Positions 33,661-44,900 of a DNA stretch of 64,000 nt are shown here, one piece after another. This DNA is from Planctomycetota bacterium (lineage in GTDB: Bacteria; Planctomycetota; Uabimicrobiia; Uabimicrobiales; JABWCH01). The stretch is from the NCBI GenBank assembly GCA_017993505.1, contig JAGOMP010000008.1, forward strand, positions 1-64,000, written 5' to 3'. Made by a program: the position numbers and the translations under genes. Below the pieces are notes generated by a model that saw only the letters and a list, made by a program, of their open reading frames with translations, made no database searches and had not been told where the DNA came from. How positions within the stretch are numbered: position 1 is the first letter of the stretch; each line of letters opens with the position of its first letter.

Positions 33661-34917
33661 ATGAGAATCAACATGAAAATTAATGCTATTTCCAAAAAGA
33701 TTATTTCTTATTTACCAGAATTATTTCTTGTATTTTTAGGAATGTTCTTTTTTTCTCCTACCTCTAAAATATGTAATTCTTTTTATTATGCAATCATCAT
33801 TCCTGCCACTATATTCGCATTACTGAACATTGATTTTCAACCATTAAAAAAACAGCCAATAATTTATATTACTTTGTTGTATTTTTTATATGCTATATGC
33901 AGTGTTTTATGGAGTGAAAATCTAACTGCACATTCTATGATAAAAATTATAAAACATTCGTTCTATGTAATTACTTTTGGCTTGTTTATTTATGCAACGT
34001 TACAAAAACATGGTTGGAAATTTAAAAAAATTTTATACTATGCAACGATTTTAGCCAGCTTTTCTGCGTTTGTATCTATATGTTATTGGTATGGGTATAA
34101 AGGAAATTCATTTCATGAACGTTTAGTAGGATGTTTTCGAAATTATAACACGGCTGCTTCCAATTTAGCATATGGTTCTTGTTTTTTATTTGTTCTTTAT
34201 AATATAATTTATACAAGAAGAAATTTACTTATAAATGTTTTGATTAGCCTACCGCTGTTTGCTTTTATTGTATTGACACAAAGTCGTAGTACAGCAGGTA
34301 TTATGTTTCTTTTTTCTATAATTTTTGTTATGTATTATTATAGAAAAAACATCAAATTGTTTATAGTGTCTACATCCATTGTATGTTTTGTTGCCTTGTT
34401 GTATTATCATACTATATTGAATTGGCGTTATGAATCTATTAATCAAGAAATGATGACTATTGAACAGACAAATAGTGAGTTAAAACAAAATGAACTGTCA
34501 AGATATTGTCCTTTTCGTCCTTATATTTGGAAGTTTTTCTTTCAAAAAGTATTAGAACGACCGATTTTTGGACATGGTTTTAGTGCTAAAAATAAGTTTA
34601 TCATTCAAGAAGATAATTTACAGCGACCTTTTGAACATCCACATTCTTTGTATTTATCTCAATTATATTATGGTGGAATTGTTGCTTTTTGTATTTTTGT
34701 AATTATGATTTGTATGTTTTTTTATATTGTGATGCAACATCATTGTAGACCTATGGTACCTATTTTGACTATTTTTATTTTATTTACTTTATTAATATAT
34801 ATATTAGATGGAGATTCTTTGATTAAGCAACCAAGAGAGTTTTGGTTTAGTTTCTGGATGCCTTATTTTTCTATTCTTTCTATTGTTTTTCTTGATATAA
34901 AATATCCTGAGGAATAA
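33661..34917 (+). CDS. O-antigen ligase/polymerase-like membrane protein (Wzy_C)
   Basis: The 418-residue protein has about ten hydrophobic helices and the large loop typical of the O-antigen ligase family: LTQSRSTAG, RPYIWKFFFQKVLERPIFGHGF and HPHSLYLSQLYYGGI, with the conserved Arg and His residues. Members join O-antigen or other glycans to a lipid or protein acceptor, or polymerise them. No glycosyltransferases are nearby, so the glycan is unknown. AAGGA precedes the ATG. The next gene starts 17 bases downstream. Confidence 0.83.
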   Translation: MRINMKINAISKKIISYLPELFLVFLGMFFFSPTSKICNSFYYAIIIPATIFALLNIDFQPLKKQPIIYITLLYFLYAICSVLWSENLTAHSMIKIIKHSFYVITFGLFIYATLQKHGWKFKKILYYATILASFSAFVSICYWYGYKGNSFHERLVGCFRNYNTAASNLAYGSCFLFVLYNIIYTRRNLLINVLISLPLFAFIVLTQSRSTAGIMFLFSIIFVMYYYRKNIKLFIVSTSIVCFVALLYYHTILNWRYESINQEMMTIEQTNSELKQNELSRYCPFRPYIWKFFFQKVLERPIFGHGFSAKNKFIIQEDNLQRPFEHPHSLYLSQLYYGGIVAFCIFVIMICMFFYIVMQHHCRPMVPILTIFILFTLLIYILDGDSLIKQPREFWFSFWMPYFSILSIVFLDIKYPEE

Positions 34918-34934
34918 AAACTTACAGAATTATT

Positions 34935-37900
34935 ATGAGTATAATAGAACAGCAAATGCAAAATGATAATTTATTGCGAGAACAGCAGATACAAGAAGAT
35001 AACTTGTCGCGTCAAAAAATTGAAGGGAAAGTGGACGAATCCACTTTAGACCAAACATATTTAGTTGAAGCGGGAGCTGGTACAGGGAAAACTACGTTGA
35101 TGGTGCAACGTATTTTGCAACTCGTTTTGCAAAATAAAGCACATTTAACAGAGATTGTTGCAATTACATTTACAGATAAAGCTGCACAAGAGTTAAAAAT
35201 GCGTTTGAAAGATAAATTGCAAACCATGGTTCAACAAGATCCACAACAATACCAGAACGCACTTTGGGACTTGGAAAGAGCACCGATTTCTACGATTCAT
35301 AGTTTTTGTACTACGTTATTAAAAGCAAAACCTATTGAAGCAAATATTGATCCTGATTTTGAAGTAGCTACAGAGTATGCACAAAAACAGTTTTTTAATA
35401 ATAACTGGGAAGAATGGATAGCACATAAAGTCTATGCTAAAGATCCGTTTTTACGTAAAATACTTCGCATTGGAATAGATATTGAAAAGTTAAAGGAAAT
35501 TTCCAATCTTTTGCTAGTCCATCAAGAGAGTTTGCAAAATGCACCTTTTCATACTATGCCATCTTATAATCCAGAAATATATCGCCAACGCCACCACAAA
35601 TGGGCTATAAAGTTCCAATCTTTGCAAGAGGATTGCAAAAATAAAGAAGACGAAGGATATAAGAAAATTCAAAGCATTCTTCAACATGATGAAATATTGC
35701 AAACGCTACCAGTACAAGATATTGAAAAATATATTTTGGCAAATATTGTTCAAAATGCTACGAAAGGCAATCAAAAAAATTGGTATAAAAGTCAAAGCCT
35801 TCGTTCCTTTAAAACAGAATATATGCCAGAATATTATCAAGAAATTTTGACAGATTTAAAAAATAAGTTGCGTGATCAACTTTTTCAATGGTTGCAAGGA
35901 TTTTTAAAATATCATCAATATAATAAACAGTATCAAAATATGTTTAATTTTGATGATTTATTGATATATACAAGAGATTTACTAAAATCGAATAAATTAA
36001 TTCGAGGTGAGTTTCAACAACAATATAAATATATTTTGGTAGATGAATTTCAGGATACAGATCCTCTACAAACAGAGATTCTTTTTTTCCTAGCTGAAGA
36101 GTTCCCGAAAGCAGATTCTTGGAAAGAAGTTTCCATTAAAAATGGAAAGCTTTTTATCGTAGGAGATCCAAAACAATCTATTTATCGATTTCGTAAAGCT
36201 GATATTGAAATTTACGAAACTGTGAAACAACATCTTGGCTCAAATCATTATCTTACCATTACAAAAAATTTTCGTTCGCAATCAAATATTATTGATTGGA
36301 TAAACCATATTTTTCAAAAACTTATTGTACCACCTGACAATGAATATAAGTACCAACCAGAATATATTCCTTTGTTTGCACATAAACAGAGTACTATGTC
36401 GAATGTTCATTTATTAACATATAATTTACCTGAACAGGAGAACAATGCGGAATATCTGAAAGAAGGATGTGAATTTTCTTGTTTAGAACAAGAGGTAAGC
36501 GATAGTGGTGAGCAAGAGGATGGTATAGAAAGAGAAGAAGGAAATTCTCAAAAAGTAGCAGAGAAAAGTAAATCATGGGATGAAAAAAAACAAGATAGAG
36601 AAGAAGATTTAAATACAAAACAAGTTATACAACAAGAAGCAAATATTATTGCACAAACTATACAAAATATTTTTCAAGAACAGTGGAAGATAGCATCTAC
36701 AGAACAATCTATTCAATATAAAGATATCGCGATTTTACTATATCGTTTTTCTTATATTGATATTTTTGAACAAACATTGGCACAATATAATATTCCTTAT
36801 CAAGTGATTGGGAGTAAATCGTATTATAGTTGTTTAGAAATTAAAAGTTTGTCTAATCTTTTGCAAGCTTTAGAACAACCATTTAATCCAATTCCTGTGA
36901 TTGCCACTTTGCGTTCTCCTATTTTTACAGTATCTGACCAAGATATTTTTCATTATAAATTTATCAACCATACGTTAGATTATCGTGTTAAAATAGAAGA
37001 TGGTGGTTCGTATATTGCAAAAATTTTTCAAATTTTATATGAATTGCATAAAAAAGTTCATACATATACGTTAGCACAACTTTTGGATGAAATTTATACA
37101 AAAACAGGGTTGCCCTTTACGTTTCAAAATATGCCACGAGGCCAACAACGTCTTTTAAATTTAAAAAAGATACAAGAAAAAGCATATCAAAATAGCCATA
37201 AGCAAAATGAAAATATACATACGTTTATTGAGTGGCTAGAAACAATGACATTGGAACAGGAAAATGAAGAAGAAACAATGCTAACTTTTGATGACCAACA
37301 GAAAATTAGCATTTTGTCGATTCATAAGTCAAAAGGACTAGAATACCCGTGCATTTTTTTAGGTGATCTTGTTGCAGATCCCGTTTCCACTAGTTCTCTA
37401 AAGCCACAATTGTATTATGATGCCAATAAGAGAGAACTGGCTTTTCAATGTTCAGGAACTCCATTTGATATTCCTAAGTTGGATTCTATAAAAGAATTAG
37501 AAAAAGAAAAAGCTCGCACAGAAACGATTCGTCTTTTATATGTTGCTACTACTCGTGCTAAAGACCATCTTTTTATTCCAACGATTGCAGAAAATAAAAC
37601 AAAAGGTTTATTTCAACTTTTGAAACCCTATCTTGCAGATAATCCTTATCATACTGTGCATGTTTTAGATAAAATAGCGATTCCCAAGCAACAAGGTATG
37701 CAGAAATTGTCAATGACTTTAGAGATTATGCAAGAACGGTCTTTATGGATGCAACAACAAAAACAAAGAGTATATAGAGAACAAATAGTGGAAATGGTGG
37801 ATTCTTCTGTATTGTCTCTTTGTCAAAGTCTTTTATCTCAATTTGTATATATACCTTTTCCTATTTCGAATTCTACGCTAGAAGAAAAATTTCATATATA

Positions 37901-38234
37901 TACACAGGAACACTATCTCATACCAGAAAAAAGTCAACAAGCTTTTCAAATCATGTATACTACTCTGCAATCTATATTTTGGAAAAATCTTGTACAATGT
38001 AATCCAAAACAACATAATGTTCCTTTGTATTTTCAATGGAATCAAAGGAATCAAGAGTATGTTTTGGATCTTTTGTATAATGATCACAATACAATCACTG
38101 CATTGTTCTATGTATGTCAACAACCCTCCTCAGACATGTTGCAATATTGGCAATATGTCAAGCAAATCTATAGTTTACCCATTAAAACGTATATTTTTTA
38201 TGATATTTGCTCACAAACTCCTTATTATGTATAA
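34935..38234 (+). CDS. AddA/UvrD-like superfamily 1 helicase
   Basis: The 1099-residue protein carries all SF1A helicase motifs: AGAGTGKTT (near 46-54), AITFTDKAA, VDEFQDTD (near 370), VGDPKQSIYRFRKAD, NFRSQ, SIHKSKGLEYP (near 795) and LLYVATTRAKD (near 865). Size and order fit AddA or RecB, which resect double-strand breaks. The C-terminal ~200 residues sit where the RecB-type nuclease should be, but only a weak YVLDLLY...ALFYV remains and the Asp-Glu-x-Lys set is not evident, so the nuclease may be lost. An acidic, Glu/Gln-rich insert lies at about 500-560. No AddB gene is adjacent. Two direct 3'-end repeats follow. Confidence 0.87.
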   Translation: MSIIEQQMQNDNLLREQQIQEDNLSRQKIEGKVDESTLDQTYLVEAGAGTGKTTLMVQRILQLVLQNKAHLTEIVAITFTDKAAQELKMRLKDKLQTMVQQDPQQYQNALWDLERAPISTIHSFCTTLLKAKPIEANIDPDFEVATEYAQKQFFNNNWEEWIAHKVYAKDPFLRKILRIGIDIEKLKEISNLLLVHQESLQNAPFHTMPSYNPEIYRQRHHKWAIKFQSLQEDCKNKEDEGYKKIQSILQHDEILQTLPVQDIEKYILANIVQNATKGNQKNWYKSQSLRSFKTEYMPEYYQEILTDLKNKLRDQLFQWLQGFLKYHQYNKQYQNMFNFDDLLIYTRDLLKSNKLIRGEFQQQYKYILVDEFQDTDPLQTEILFFLAEEFPKADSWKEVSIKNGKLFIVGDPKQSIYRFRKADIEIYETVKQHLGSNHYLTITKNFRSQSNIIDWINHIFQKLIVPPDNEYKYQPEYIPLFAHKQSTMSNVHLLTYNLPEQENNAEYLKEGCEFSCLEQEVSDSGEQEDGIEREEGNSQKVAEKSKSWDEKKQDREEDLNTKQVIQQEANIIAQTIQNIFQEQWKIASTEQSIQYKDIAILLYRFSYIDIFEQTLAQYNIPYQVIGSKSYYSCLEIKSLSNLLQALEQPFNPIPVIATLRSPIFTVSDQDIFHYKFINHTLDYRVKIEDGGSYIAKIFQILYELHKKVHTYTLAQLLDEIYTKTGLPFTFQNMPRGQQRLLNLKKIQEKAYQNSHKQNENIHTFIEWLETMTLEQENEEETMLTFDDQQKISILSIHKSKGLEYPCIFLGDLVADPVSTSSLKPQLYYDANKRELAFQCSGTPFDIPKLDSIKELEKEKARTETIRLLYVATTRAKDHLFIPTIAENKTKGLFQLLKPYLADNPYHTVHVLDKIAIPKQQGMQKLSMTLEIMQERSLWMQQQKQRVYREQIVEMVDSSVLSLCQSLLSQFVYIPFPISNSTLEEKFHIYTQEHYLIPEKSQQAFQIMYTTLQSIFWKNLVQCNPKQHNVPLYFQWNQRNQEYVLDLLYNDHNTITALFYVCQQPSSDMLQYWQYVKQIYSLPIKTYIFYDICSQTPYYV

Positions 38235-38334
38235 AAATTGCCATACTTTTGTGGTATATATTTTTTTATGATGATTGCTTGAAAACTCCTTTTGATATAT
38301 AAAAATTGCCACACTTGGTATATATTTTTATAAT
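38189..38334. repeat. 65-bp tandem repeat spanning the 3' end of the helicase gene
   Basis: Two copies (about 38189-38253 and 38254-38317) and a partial third share TATATTTTTTATGAT, then ACTCCTT and TATAAAAATTGCCA. The first includes the last fifteen codons and stop of the helicase gene. Confidence 0.8.
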
Positions 38335-41300
38335 TTATGGTACGATAATACAAACTTTCCAGATATTGTTATTTTTTGTTTTAATAGTTTCCAGAAGAAA
38401 TTCTTTTTTTTCAGGAGAATGAATTCGAATTTTTTGTAATATATTTTGTAAAGATTGTTTCTGTAAAGAATAGTAGTATACAGTGGGTGTTTTTTGTATT
38501 ATTTTAGGACCTATGGAGCAAGTTTCGTTGCTAGGTTTTGTTTCAATTACTAAAGGAATTCTAAGTTTACTATATCCTTTTGTATGTTTATACATAGAAT
38601 TTTTGGCAAATTTATAAGCCTCATCCACTGCTTCTTCATATTGTTCTAATTTAGTATATTGTTTTATTTTTTGTATGATAATTTTTGCTTTTTTTTCTGT
38701 TGCATTGATTTTCTGTTGGTATTTTTGTAAATGTACTGTTAAGGTTTCTTGGTATTGTAAATTTTGAAATACAGATTTTGCTTCTTTTGATAGTTTATAG
38801 GCTGCTGGATAGTTATGTTGTAATTCTAAAAATTTTACTTCTTCTATGTAAGCATCCCAGATAATTTTTTCAAATAATTCGTATTGTTCTTGATCAAATT
38901 TGATTTGTTTTGATTTTAATTGTTTGAAATATTGGTTTACTTTATTCCATAAAAACGGAGAATGGATTCCTTCTGCGACGTGATACATTTTTTTATATAT
39001 TTTTTTTATATTGTCTTTGTTTGTTTGATTCATGTATTTATACATAAGTCGTCCAATGGAAGTTTCATATATAAAAATTGTGATACATAAAATCAATGTA
39101 AAAAGTAGTCGAAAGAATATTTTTTTTCGTTTTTTAAAATTGATTACATCAGATGCTTTTTCATATCCTAATAAATTCAGTTGTTTTAAGATGTCTGTGC
39201 GGTTTTTATCTAAATACAATATATGTGCCATGATTTCTGCTTTGGCTTGAACATCGTTCATGCGTTCGTAAATTTTTAATGATTCTTCGCATTGTTTAAT
39301 CGCAGATTTAAAGTCTTTACGTTTTTCATATATTAGGACTAAGGCTTTAGAACATTCTATTAAACTTCTGTCTAATTTTAATAATAATAAACAAATTCGT
39401 TCAATGTATTGTTCATTTTTTTTAGGATGGATTAAAATTTTTTGAAAGAATTTTAATCCTAATGTTTTTGCTTTTTCATATGATTGTGCTTGAACATAGA
39501 GTTCAATCAATTGCATGCTTATATCTAAGTCAGCATCAAAAAGTTCTAATGCTTTTTCAAAATATACCATTGTATAGCCACATTGTCCCATTTGCTGATA
39601 GATGTTTCCTAGTTTTATATAAAATTGAGAGGCTACTTCATAATTTTGTTTTTGTTCGTAAAATATGGCGACAGTTTTACAAATCTGAGGATCTTCTGGA
39701 ACTAGGTTGTGTGTAGTTAATAATACGGTTTCTATGTTTTTACTATTCCATTTTTTTAAGTTTTTTGTGGCGAGTTCTTGTAGATATAATGCAATTTCTA
39801 GAATTTTTTCACGAATGATGCTAATGATTAAAAAATGACAAGGGAGAGAAGCCCAATTCGTAGTTTGAATAAGGTCTGGTGTTGACAATGATTGCATTAA
39901 TTGTTTCCCCAAAAAGGAAACAATTTTGTAAGGATCATTACCACCTTCTAGAAATTTTCCTGTGTGAGAGTCTATTTTTACAATTGAATTGATATCTGGT
40001 AAAAATTTTGTCCAAACGCTCCAATCGTGCATTTGGAAGATAATTTCTAAAAAACTTTCATACTCAAAAGGCAATTGTACATCTAGTTCAGGTAAAGATA
40101 GCCAATGGCGATATTGAATAAATGAATAGGAAGGTTTTGAAATGTTTGAAAATAGTTGTAGGGCATTTTTATAGTTATTGATTAAGCGTGTGATTTCTTG
40201 TTTTTGATTGTTGATAGAAAATAATAAAACTTTATTTTTTAGAAAATATAGACCGATCTGTTCTTTTTTCCCTTGAAAAGAAATGCCGCCTGAGGAGATC
40301 ATGATGCGAAGAATTTGCAATGTATTGGCAAAATTCATTAAAAAAACGCTTGGATGTTTTATAATCTGGGCTCGTTGTTCAAAATCATTTCCTATATTTT
40401 CTTGACTTCTATTGTCTAAAAATTCAAAATCACATATTGGAATACTTAAAAGATCTACTAAATACATACGAAAAATTGCTTCTGCTCTTTCCGTCTCCTC
40501 TATTCTGTTGATTTCTTCTGCTCTATTTGTGCAAATATAATTGGAGTATAATGAAACGCCTGCTTCAGATAAAATAATTTCTAGGCGTTTTTCTTTTTTA
40601 CCAATCTCTAAAATACCAAGGCGACCTGTATAGGCAACGTTTAGTAGGGTATTAATGAGACGTTGCCAATCAGCATCTACTATTGTGGGTTGATATAAAT
40701 CTGAATACTGAGAATTCTCATTAGAACAACGAATACAACAATTTTTTTCTGGTATAAAATGTTCAAAACATAGATTTTCTACACGACATTTTTGACATTG
40801 AAATGTCTGACTAGCAATGTTGTTTTTTCCACATTGTGGACAAAGCAATAGAGAAGCATATAAAGTAATTTGCTCCATCTCTTTTAAAACTTCAGAAGCA
40901 TCCATAAATCGTTTTTGATATTCTGGGGCTAACATTCCACTGAGAAAATTAACAATAGAAGTGGGAAATTTTTTGGGAGAGTTTAATATTTGTTCTGGAA
41001 TTTCAATTTTTCGTTCTTGTTTTGCCATACGAAAACTATTTGTGCGTTTATTACCTTTAGAATAGGGATTTGCATATGTTCTTCTCGTTTTTGCTGTATG
41101 TTCTGTTTTATATTCTTTTTCATATAGTAAGCGAAATAATATTGCACCTATTTGGTAAACATCTGTTTCTTTTTGTAGTATATTAGTATGATACTGTTCA
41201 GGAGCTAAATATGAACAAGATGTTTGGTCTAATTCATCACCATGGCTGATTCGTATTCCAAAACCACGAAGATAAGATTTCCCCGAGTGATCTATACAAA

Positions 41301-41736
41301 TACAACTTGGGGTTATTCCACCATGAATAATGTTATTTTCATGTCCTAAAGCAATAACTTCCACAATGCTTTTCAAAATTGTCATGGATTCTTTTAAAGA
41401 AAAAGAACGATTATTCTCTAACATAGAGGCCAAAGAATCCCCGTCGATCCACTGTTCTACTACATATGGAATTTTAAATTGTTCTTCAAATCCAAAATTA
41501 TAGAGGGTAATTAAGTTTTCATGCTCCAGTGCTGAAATACTATGAAAATTTTCTTGTAATCCATCTGTTTCATAAGGAGGTAATAAAAGTTTTATAGAAG
41601 CAGGGCGATCTAAAGCTTCATGAATGCCTTGAAAAATTAATATGTATGGTTCTTTTTTTACAAAGGAAACAATTTTAAATTTTCCAAATGTTTTGCCAAT
41701 AAAAGAATCTATATCAAACGGACCATTATGATTCAT
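38335..41736 (-). CDS. Membrane pseudokinase with zinc ribbon and TPRs
   Basis: From the ATG at 41736 (the frame reaches a TTG at 41760) the product is 1133 residues. Residues about 15-270 follow a Ser/Thr kinase fold, with SIKLL in the Lys position, but the catalytic loop reads HGGITPS instead of HRDIKPxN and GFG replaces DFG, so catalysis is very unlikely. Next come a zinc ribbon (CPQCG, CQKC and further Cys pairs, about 298-340), a region like DUF4388 output domains (GILEIGKKEKRLEIILSEAG), TPR-type helices (about 640-840), one membrane helix (about 870) and a periplasmic tail. It diverges from the double kinase gene; between them lies a 26-bp palindrome. Probably a scaffold. Confidence 0.85.
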   Translation of the reverse strand: MNHNGPFDIDSFIGKTFGKFKIVSFVKKEPYILIFQGIHEALDRPASIKLLLPPYETDGLQENFHSISALEHENLITLYNFGFEEQFKIPYVVEQWIDGDSLASMLENNRSFSLKESMTILKSIVEVIALGHENNIIHGGITPSCICIDHSGKSYLRGFGIRISHGDELDQTSCSYLAPEQYHTNILQKETDVYQIGAILFRLLYEKEYKTEHTAKTRRTYANPYSKGNKRTNSFRMAKQERKIEIPEQILNSPKKFPTSIVNFLSGMLAPEYQKRFMDASEVLKEMEQITLYASLLLCPQCGKNNIASQTFQCQKCRVENLCFEHFIPEKNCCIRCSNENSQYSDLYQPTIVDADWQRLINTLLNVAYTGRLGILEIGKKEKRLEIILSEAGVSLYSNYICTNRAEEINRIEETERAEAIFRMYLVDLLSIPICDFEFLDNRSQENIGNDFEQRAQIIKHPSVFLMNFANTLQILRIMISSGGISFQGKKEQIGLYFLKNKVLLFSINNQKQEITRLINNYKNALQLFSNISKPSYSFIQYRHWLSLPELDVQLPFEYESFLEIIFQMHDWSVWTKFLPDINSIVKIDSHTGKFLEGGNDPYKIVSFLGKQLMQSLSTPDLIQTTNWASLPCHFLIISIIREKILEIALYLQELATKNLKKWNSKNIETVLLTTHNLVPEDPQICKTVAIFYEQKQNYEVASQFYIKLGNIYQQMGQCGYTMVYFEKALELFDADLDISMQLIELYVQAQSYEKAKTLGLKFFQKILIHPKKNEQYIERICLLLLKLDRSLIECSKALVLIYEKRKDFKSAIKQCEESLKIYERMNDVQAKAEIMAHILYLDKNRTDILKQLNLLGYEKASDVINFKKRKKIFFRLLFTLILCITIFIYETSIGRLMYKYMNQTNKDNIKKIYKKMYHVAEGIHSPFLWNKVNQYFKQLKSKQIKFDQEQYELFEKIIWDAYIEEVKFLELQHNYPAAYKLSKEAKSVFQNLQYQETLTVHLQKYQQKINATEKKAKIIIQKIKQYTKLEQYEEAVDEAYKFAKNSMYKHTKGYSKLRIPLVIETKPSNETCSIGPKIIQKTPTVYYYSLQKQSLQNILQKIRIHSPEKKEFLLETIKTKNNNIWKVCIIVP

Positions 41737-41754
41737 ATTACACACTCTTAGATA

Positions 41755-41780
41755 TTGCAAAATTTAGCTAAATTTTGCAA
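41755..41780. promoter_or_regulatory. 26-bp perfect palindrome between divergent kinase genes
   Basis: The half-site TTGCAAAATTTAG is followed at once by its exact complement. It sits 19 bases upstream of the pseudokinase start and about 190 bases before the double-kinase gene, as expected of an operator for a dimeric regulator. A cruciform or RNA hairpin is the alternative. Confidence 0.65.
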
Positions 41781-41973
41781 AATTGTATTTTTTTGAAGAA
41801 ATGAGTTTTGGTCAACATATATATAACTATTTTACCATGAAAATACATACTGTCAAATTTTATACATCTAAGCATTGTTTTTTCTATTGAGTTTTATTAA
41901 AAAATAGTATAAAATTGAAAATAATGTGATAAAAAAATATAATTTCAACATCTAAGCGATTAGGGTAGCTATT

Positions 41974-44900
41974 ATGAATAAGGAAATTGGGGAAAAAGAC
42001 ATTCTATTCATAGAAAAAAGCTTAAAAGGTGTCCAAGTAAAACGACATATTGGACAAAGCCAAGTAGGTAATTTATATTTAATTAATCATGATGAATATG
42101 GTGTCGTTGCATTAAAACAATTTAAAGGCATTATCGCTACAAATGAACGTTTCATGAAAAGATTAATGCTAGAAGTGAAAGAAATGCAGAAAATACTTCA
42201 TCCTTATTGTGGTCGTATTTTTAAAGCAAATTATGAACCATTTTCTTATATTATTCGAGAATGGGTAAATGGTATAAGTCTTCATGAACATTTAAAATTC
42301 GGTGCTATGCGTTCTTTAGACGCTACTCAACTTATGATTGACGTTGCTCTTGGTATTCAAGTTGCATATAATTATCGAATTCGCCATAAAAATATAAAAC
42401 CACACAATATTATATTAGATGAAGAATATAACATTAAACTTGTTGACTTTTTTGTGCCTCCTTCAGTTCCCTATTATATTGCTCCAGAACAATTTAGTGA
42501 GAGTAAAGTAGATATTCGCACAGACATTTATTCTTTAGGAATTCTTTATTATAAAATTTTAACTGGTCGTGTTCCTTTTGGTGGTAAAATGAAAGAGATC
42601 ATTCAAAAACACAAAAAAGAACCATATCCTCCTATTCCCGATTTACCTATTGAAATTAAAACAGTCTTAGATAATTGTCTTGCAAAAAAACCAGATGATC
42701 GATACAACAATCCTTTAGAATTGATACAAGATTTACGAAAAGTACAGTATCGATTACTCCACGATACTCACTTACATGACCCTAATACACAAGAAAGCAT
42801 TATTTTTTCTTTACAATATAGAGATAAAATTTTACCTTCTCAACAACAGAAGACTACTAACTATCCCGCTACTAGTATGCTTGTGATTCAACAAAGAGAA
42901 GCTTTAGAAATGAACCAAGAAATTATTCCAGAACTTTCTAAAGATTCGTTAAATGAACAACAGCCAGATCTTGACCAAGAAGAACAACAAGAAGAATACG
43001 AACAAGAAGATGAAGATAAACAACTAGAAGATAAAATTACTGATGAAGAATTGCTTCAATCTATGGAAGATTCTATGACGGATGTTGAAATTATGGACGA
43101 ACCAAATGACTTGTTGCCAGATTATGAATCTATTCCCGATGAAATTCCTGAAAGCATACAAAAACGTCTTCTTCTTGCAACAGAAGTACGTCCTATTAAG
43201 AAAAAAGGAAAGATTTTAAGTTCGTTAAATATTACGATTCCCAATGAATATAAAGAATCTGTTACAGAGTATCTTCGAACTGTTTTAAAACGAGAATGTT
43301 GGGTATGGAAAGATTCGGCTCTTCCAGATAGTTCCGATATTGTCATTGATTTAGAATTGGCTAAAACTTTGCGCTATTTTCATTATTTTGAGGATCTTAT
43401 CCAAAGTGCATTAGCAAAACTTCCACAAAAAAGTACTTTTAATACTCGTGTAATAACACGAGTACAATCTATAGATGAATCTGAATTGCCAAAAATTATG
43501 GAAGATGATGAAGGACCTAAAAAAGAAGATGCTCTTTGCTCTGCTATCGACACATTAATGGGTATTTCTAAAAATATAACTTCTGATAATGAAGGTGTCA
43601 TTCAATTACAAGATGAAGACCAGCCTTTACAAGATGAAGACCAGTTTTTACAAGAAGGTGACAACGCCTTGCAAGAAGATGACAACGCCTTACAAGAAGG
43701 TGACAACGCCTTACAAGAAGGTGACAACGCCTTGCAAGAAGGTGACAACGCCTTACAAGAAGATGATAACGCCTTACAAGAAGGTGACAACGCCTTACAA
43801 GAAGATGATCAAGCCTTACAAGAAGATGATCAAAAAAAAGAAGCACTAGAAGATAAGGAAAATATTAATTATGCAGAACATTCTACAGTTTTTATCGGGG
43901 AAAATGGAGAATGCAAAACAAGTGTAGAGTCTGATGAATACAATCTAGCTTTCAAAGCACCTGTGCAAGAATATTTAGATCTCATTGTAAATTTTCAAAA
44001 TCCTTGTCAAACAAGAGCATGGTTTAAACTTGTAAAAGAACATGATTGGGAGCAAGAAAAACACTTTGAATTAAAAAAAACAAGTCGACATGATTTAAAA
44101 AATTTATGCTTTCGAATTAATTTATTAGAATTGCAAGACTATGAGAGAAAAAAAATTGGTGTTTCTAGTGTCAAAGAATTTTTTCAAGGCGACTATGATA
44201 TTAGTCGATTTGATCACGGTGGTATGGCTGCAGTTCTAAAACTTACTACAAAAGAAGAAACGATTATTTTTTTACGACCAGAAAATATATGGGCTCGAAA
44301 TTATTTTGGTCAGTACTTGTGCGTGCGACCTGGATTTGATGGAAAAGAATGTGTATATGCAACTGTTCCTAAAGGCACAGAATTTGTGATTAAAGTTGCT
44401 TTTGAAGGTCGTGAAGAAGCATTAATTTATGAATCTAGGTTGTTATCAGAACTTTCTCAGAATCCCAATATTAACAAACATATTATTGGAATGGTACAAC
44501 AAGGAAGTTTTTTAGCATCTTCTGAAACTACTGATCATGAAGAAGAACGCATTGGATATTATATTATGATGGAATACGCATCATGGGGAAATATAGAACA
44601 ATTTTGCCAGAGGTTTCCCAGACATCGTCTTCCTTGTAATATTGCTATCTTTATTTTATATTCTATGATTTTGACGTTGGAACAACTTAAAATTAAGGGT
44701 ATTATTCATAGAGATATCAAACCACAAAATATTCTAATGACATCTGATGGTCTTCCTAAACTTTCTGATTTTGGACTTGCCATTACTGTAGAAAAAGCTA
44801 CTGCTAAATTGAATGAAGAACGACGAAGGTTATTGCGTTTAGTGGATAAGGAATTCATGATCATTTGCAACAAAAAAGAGCAGACAGAAGCAAGAATTAA

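Noticed and set aside
43589-43849. Alternative frames across the heptad-repeat DNA, on both strands
   Set aside because: They arise from a 21-bp repeat whose length is divisible by three, so every frame without a stop stays open. The kinase frame continues on both sides.
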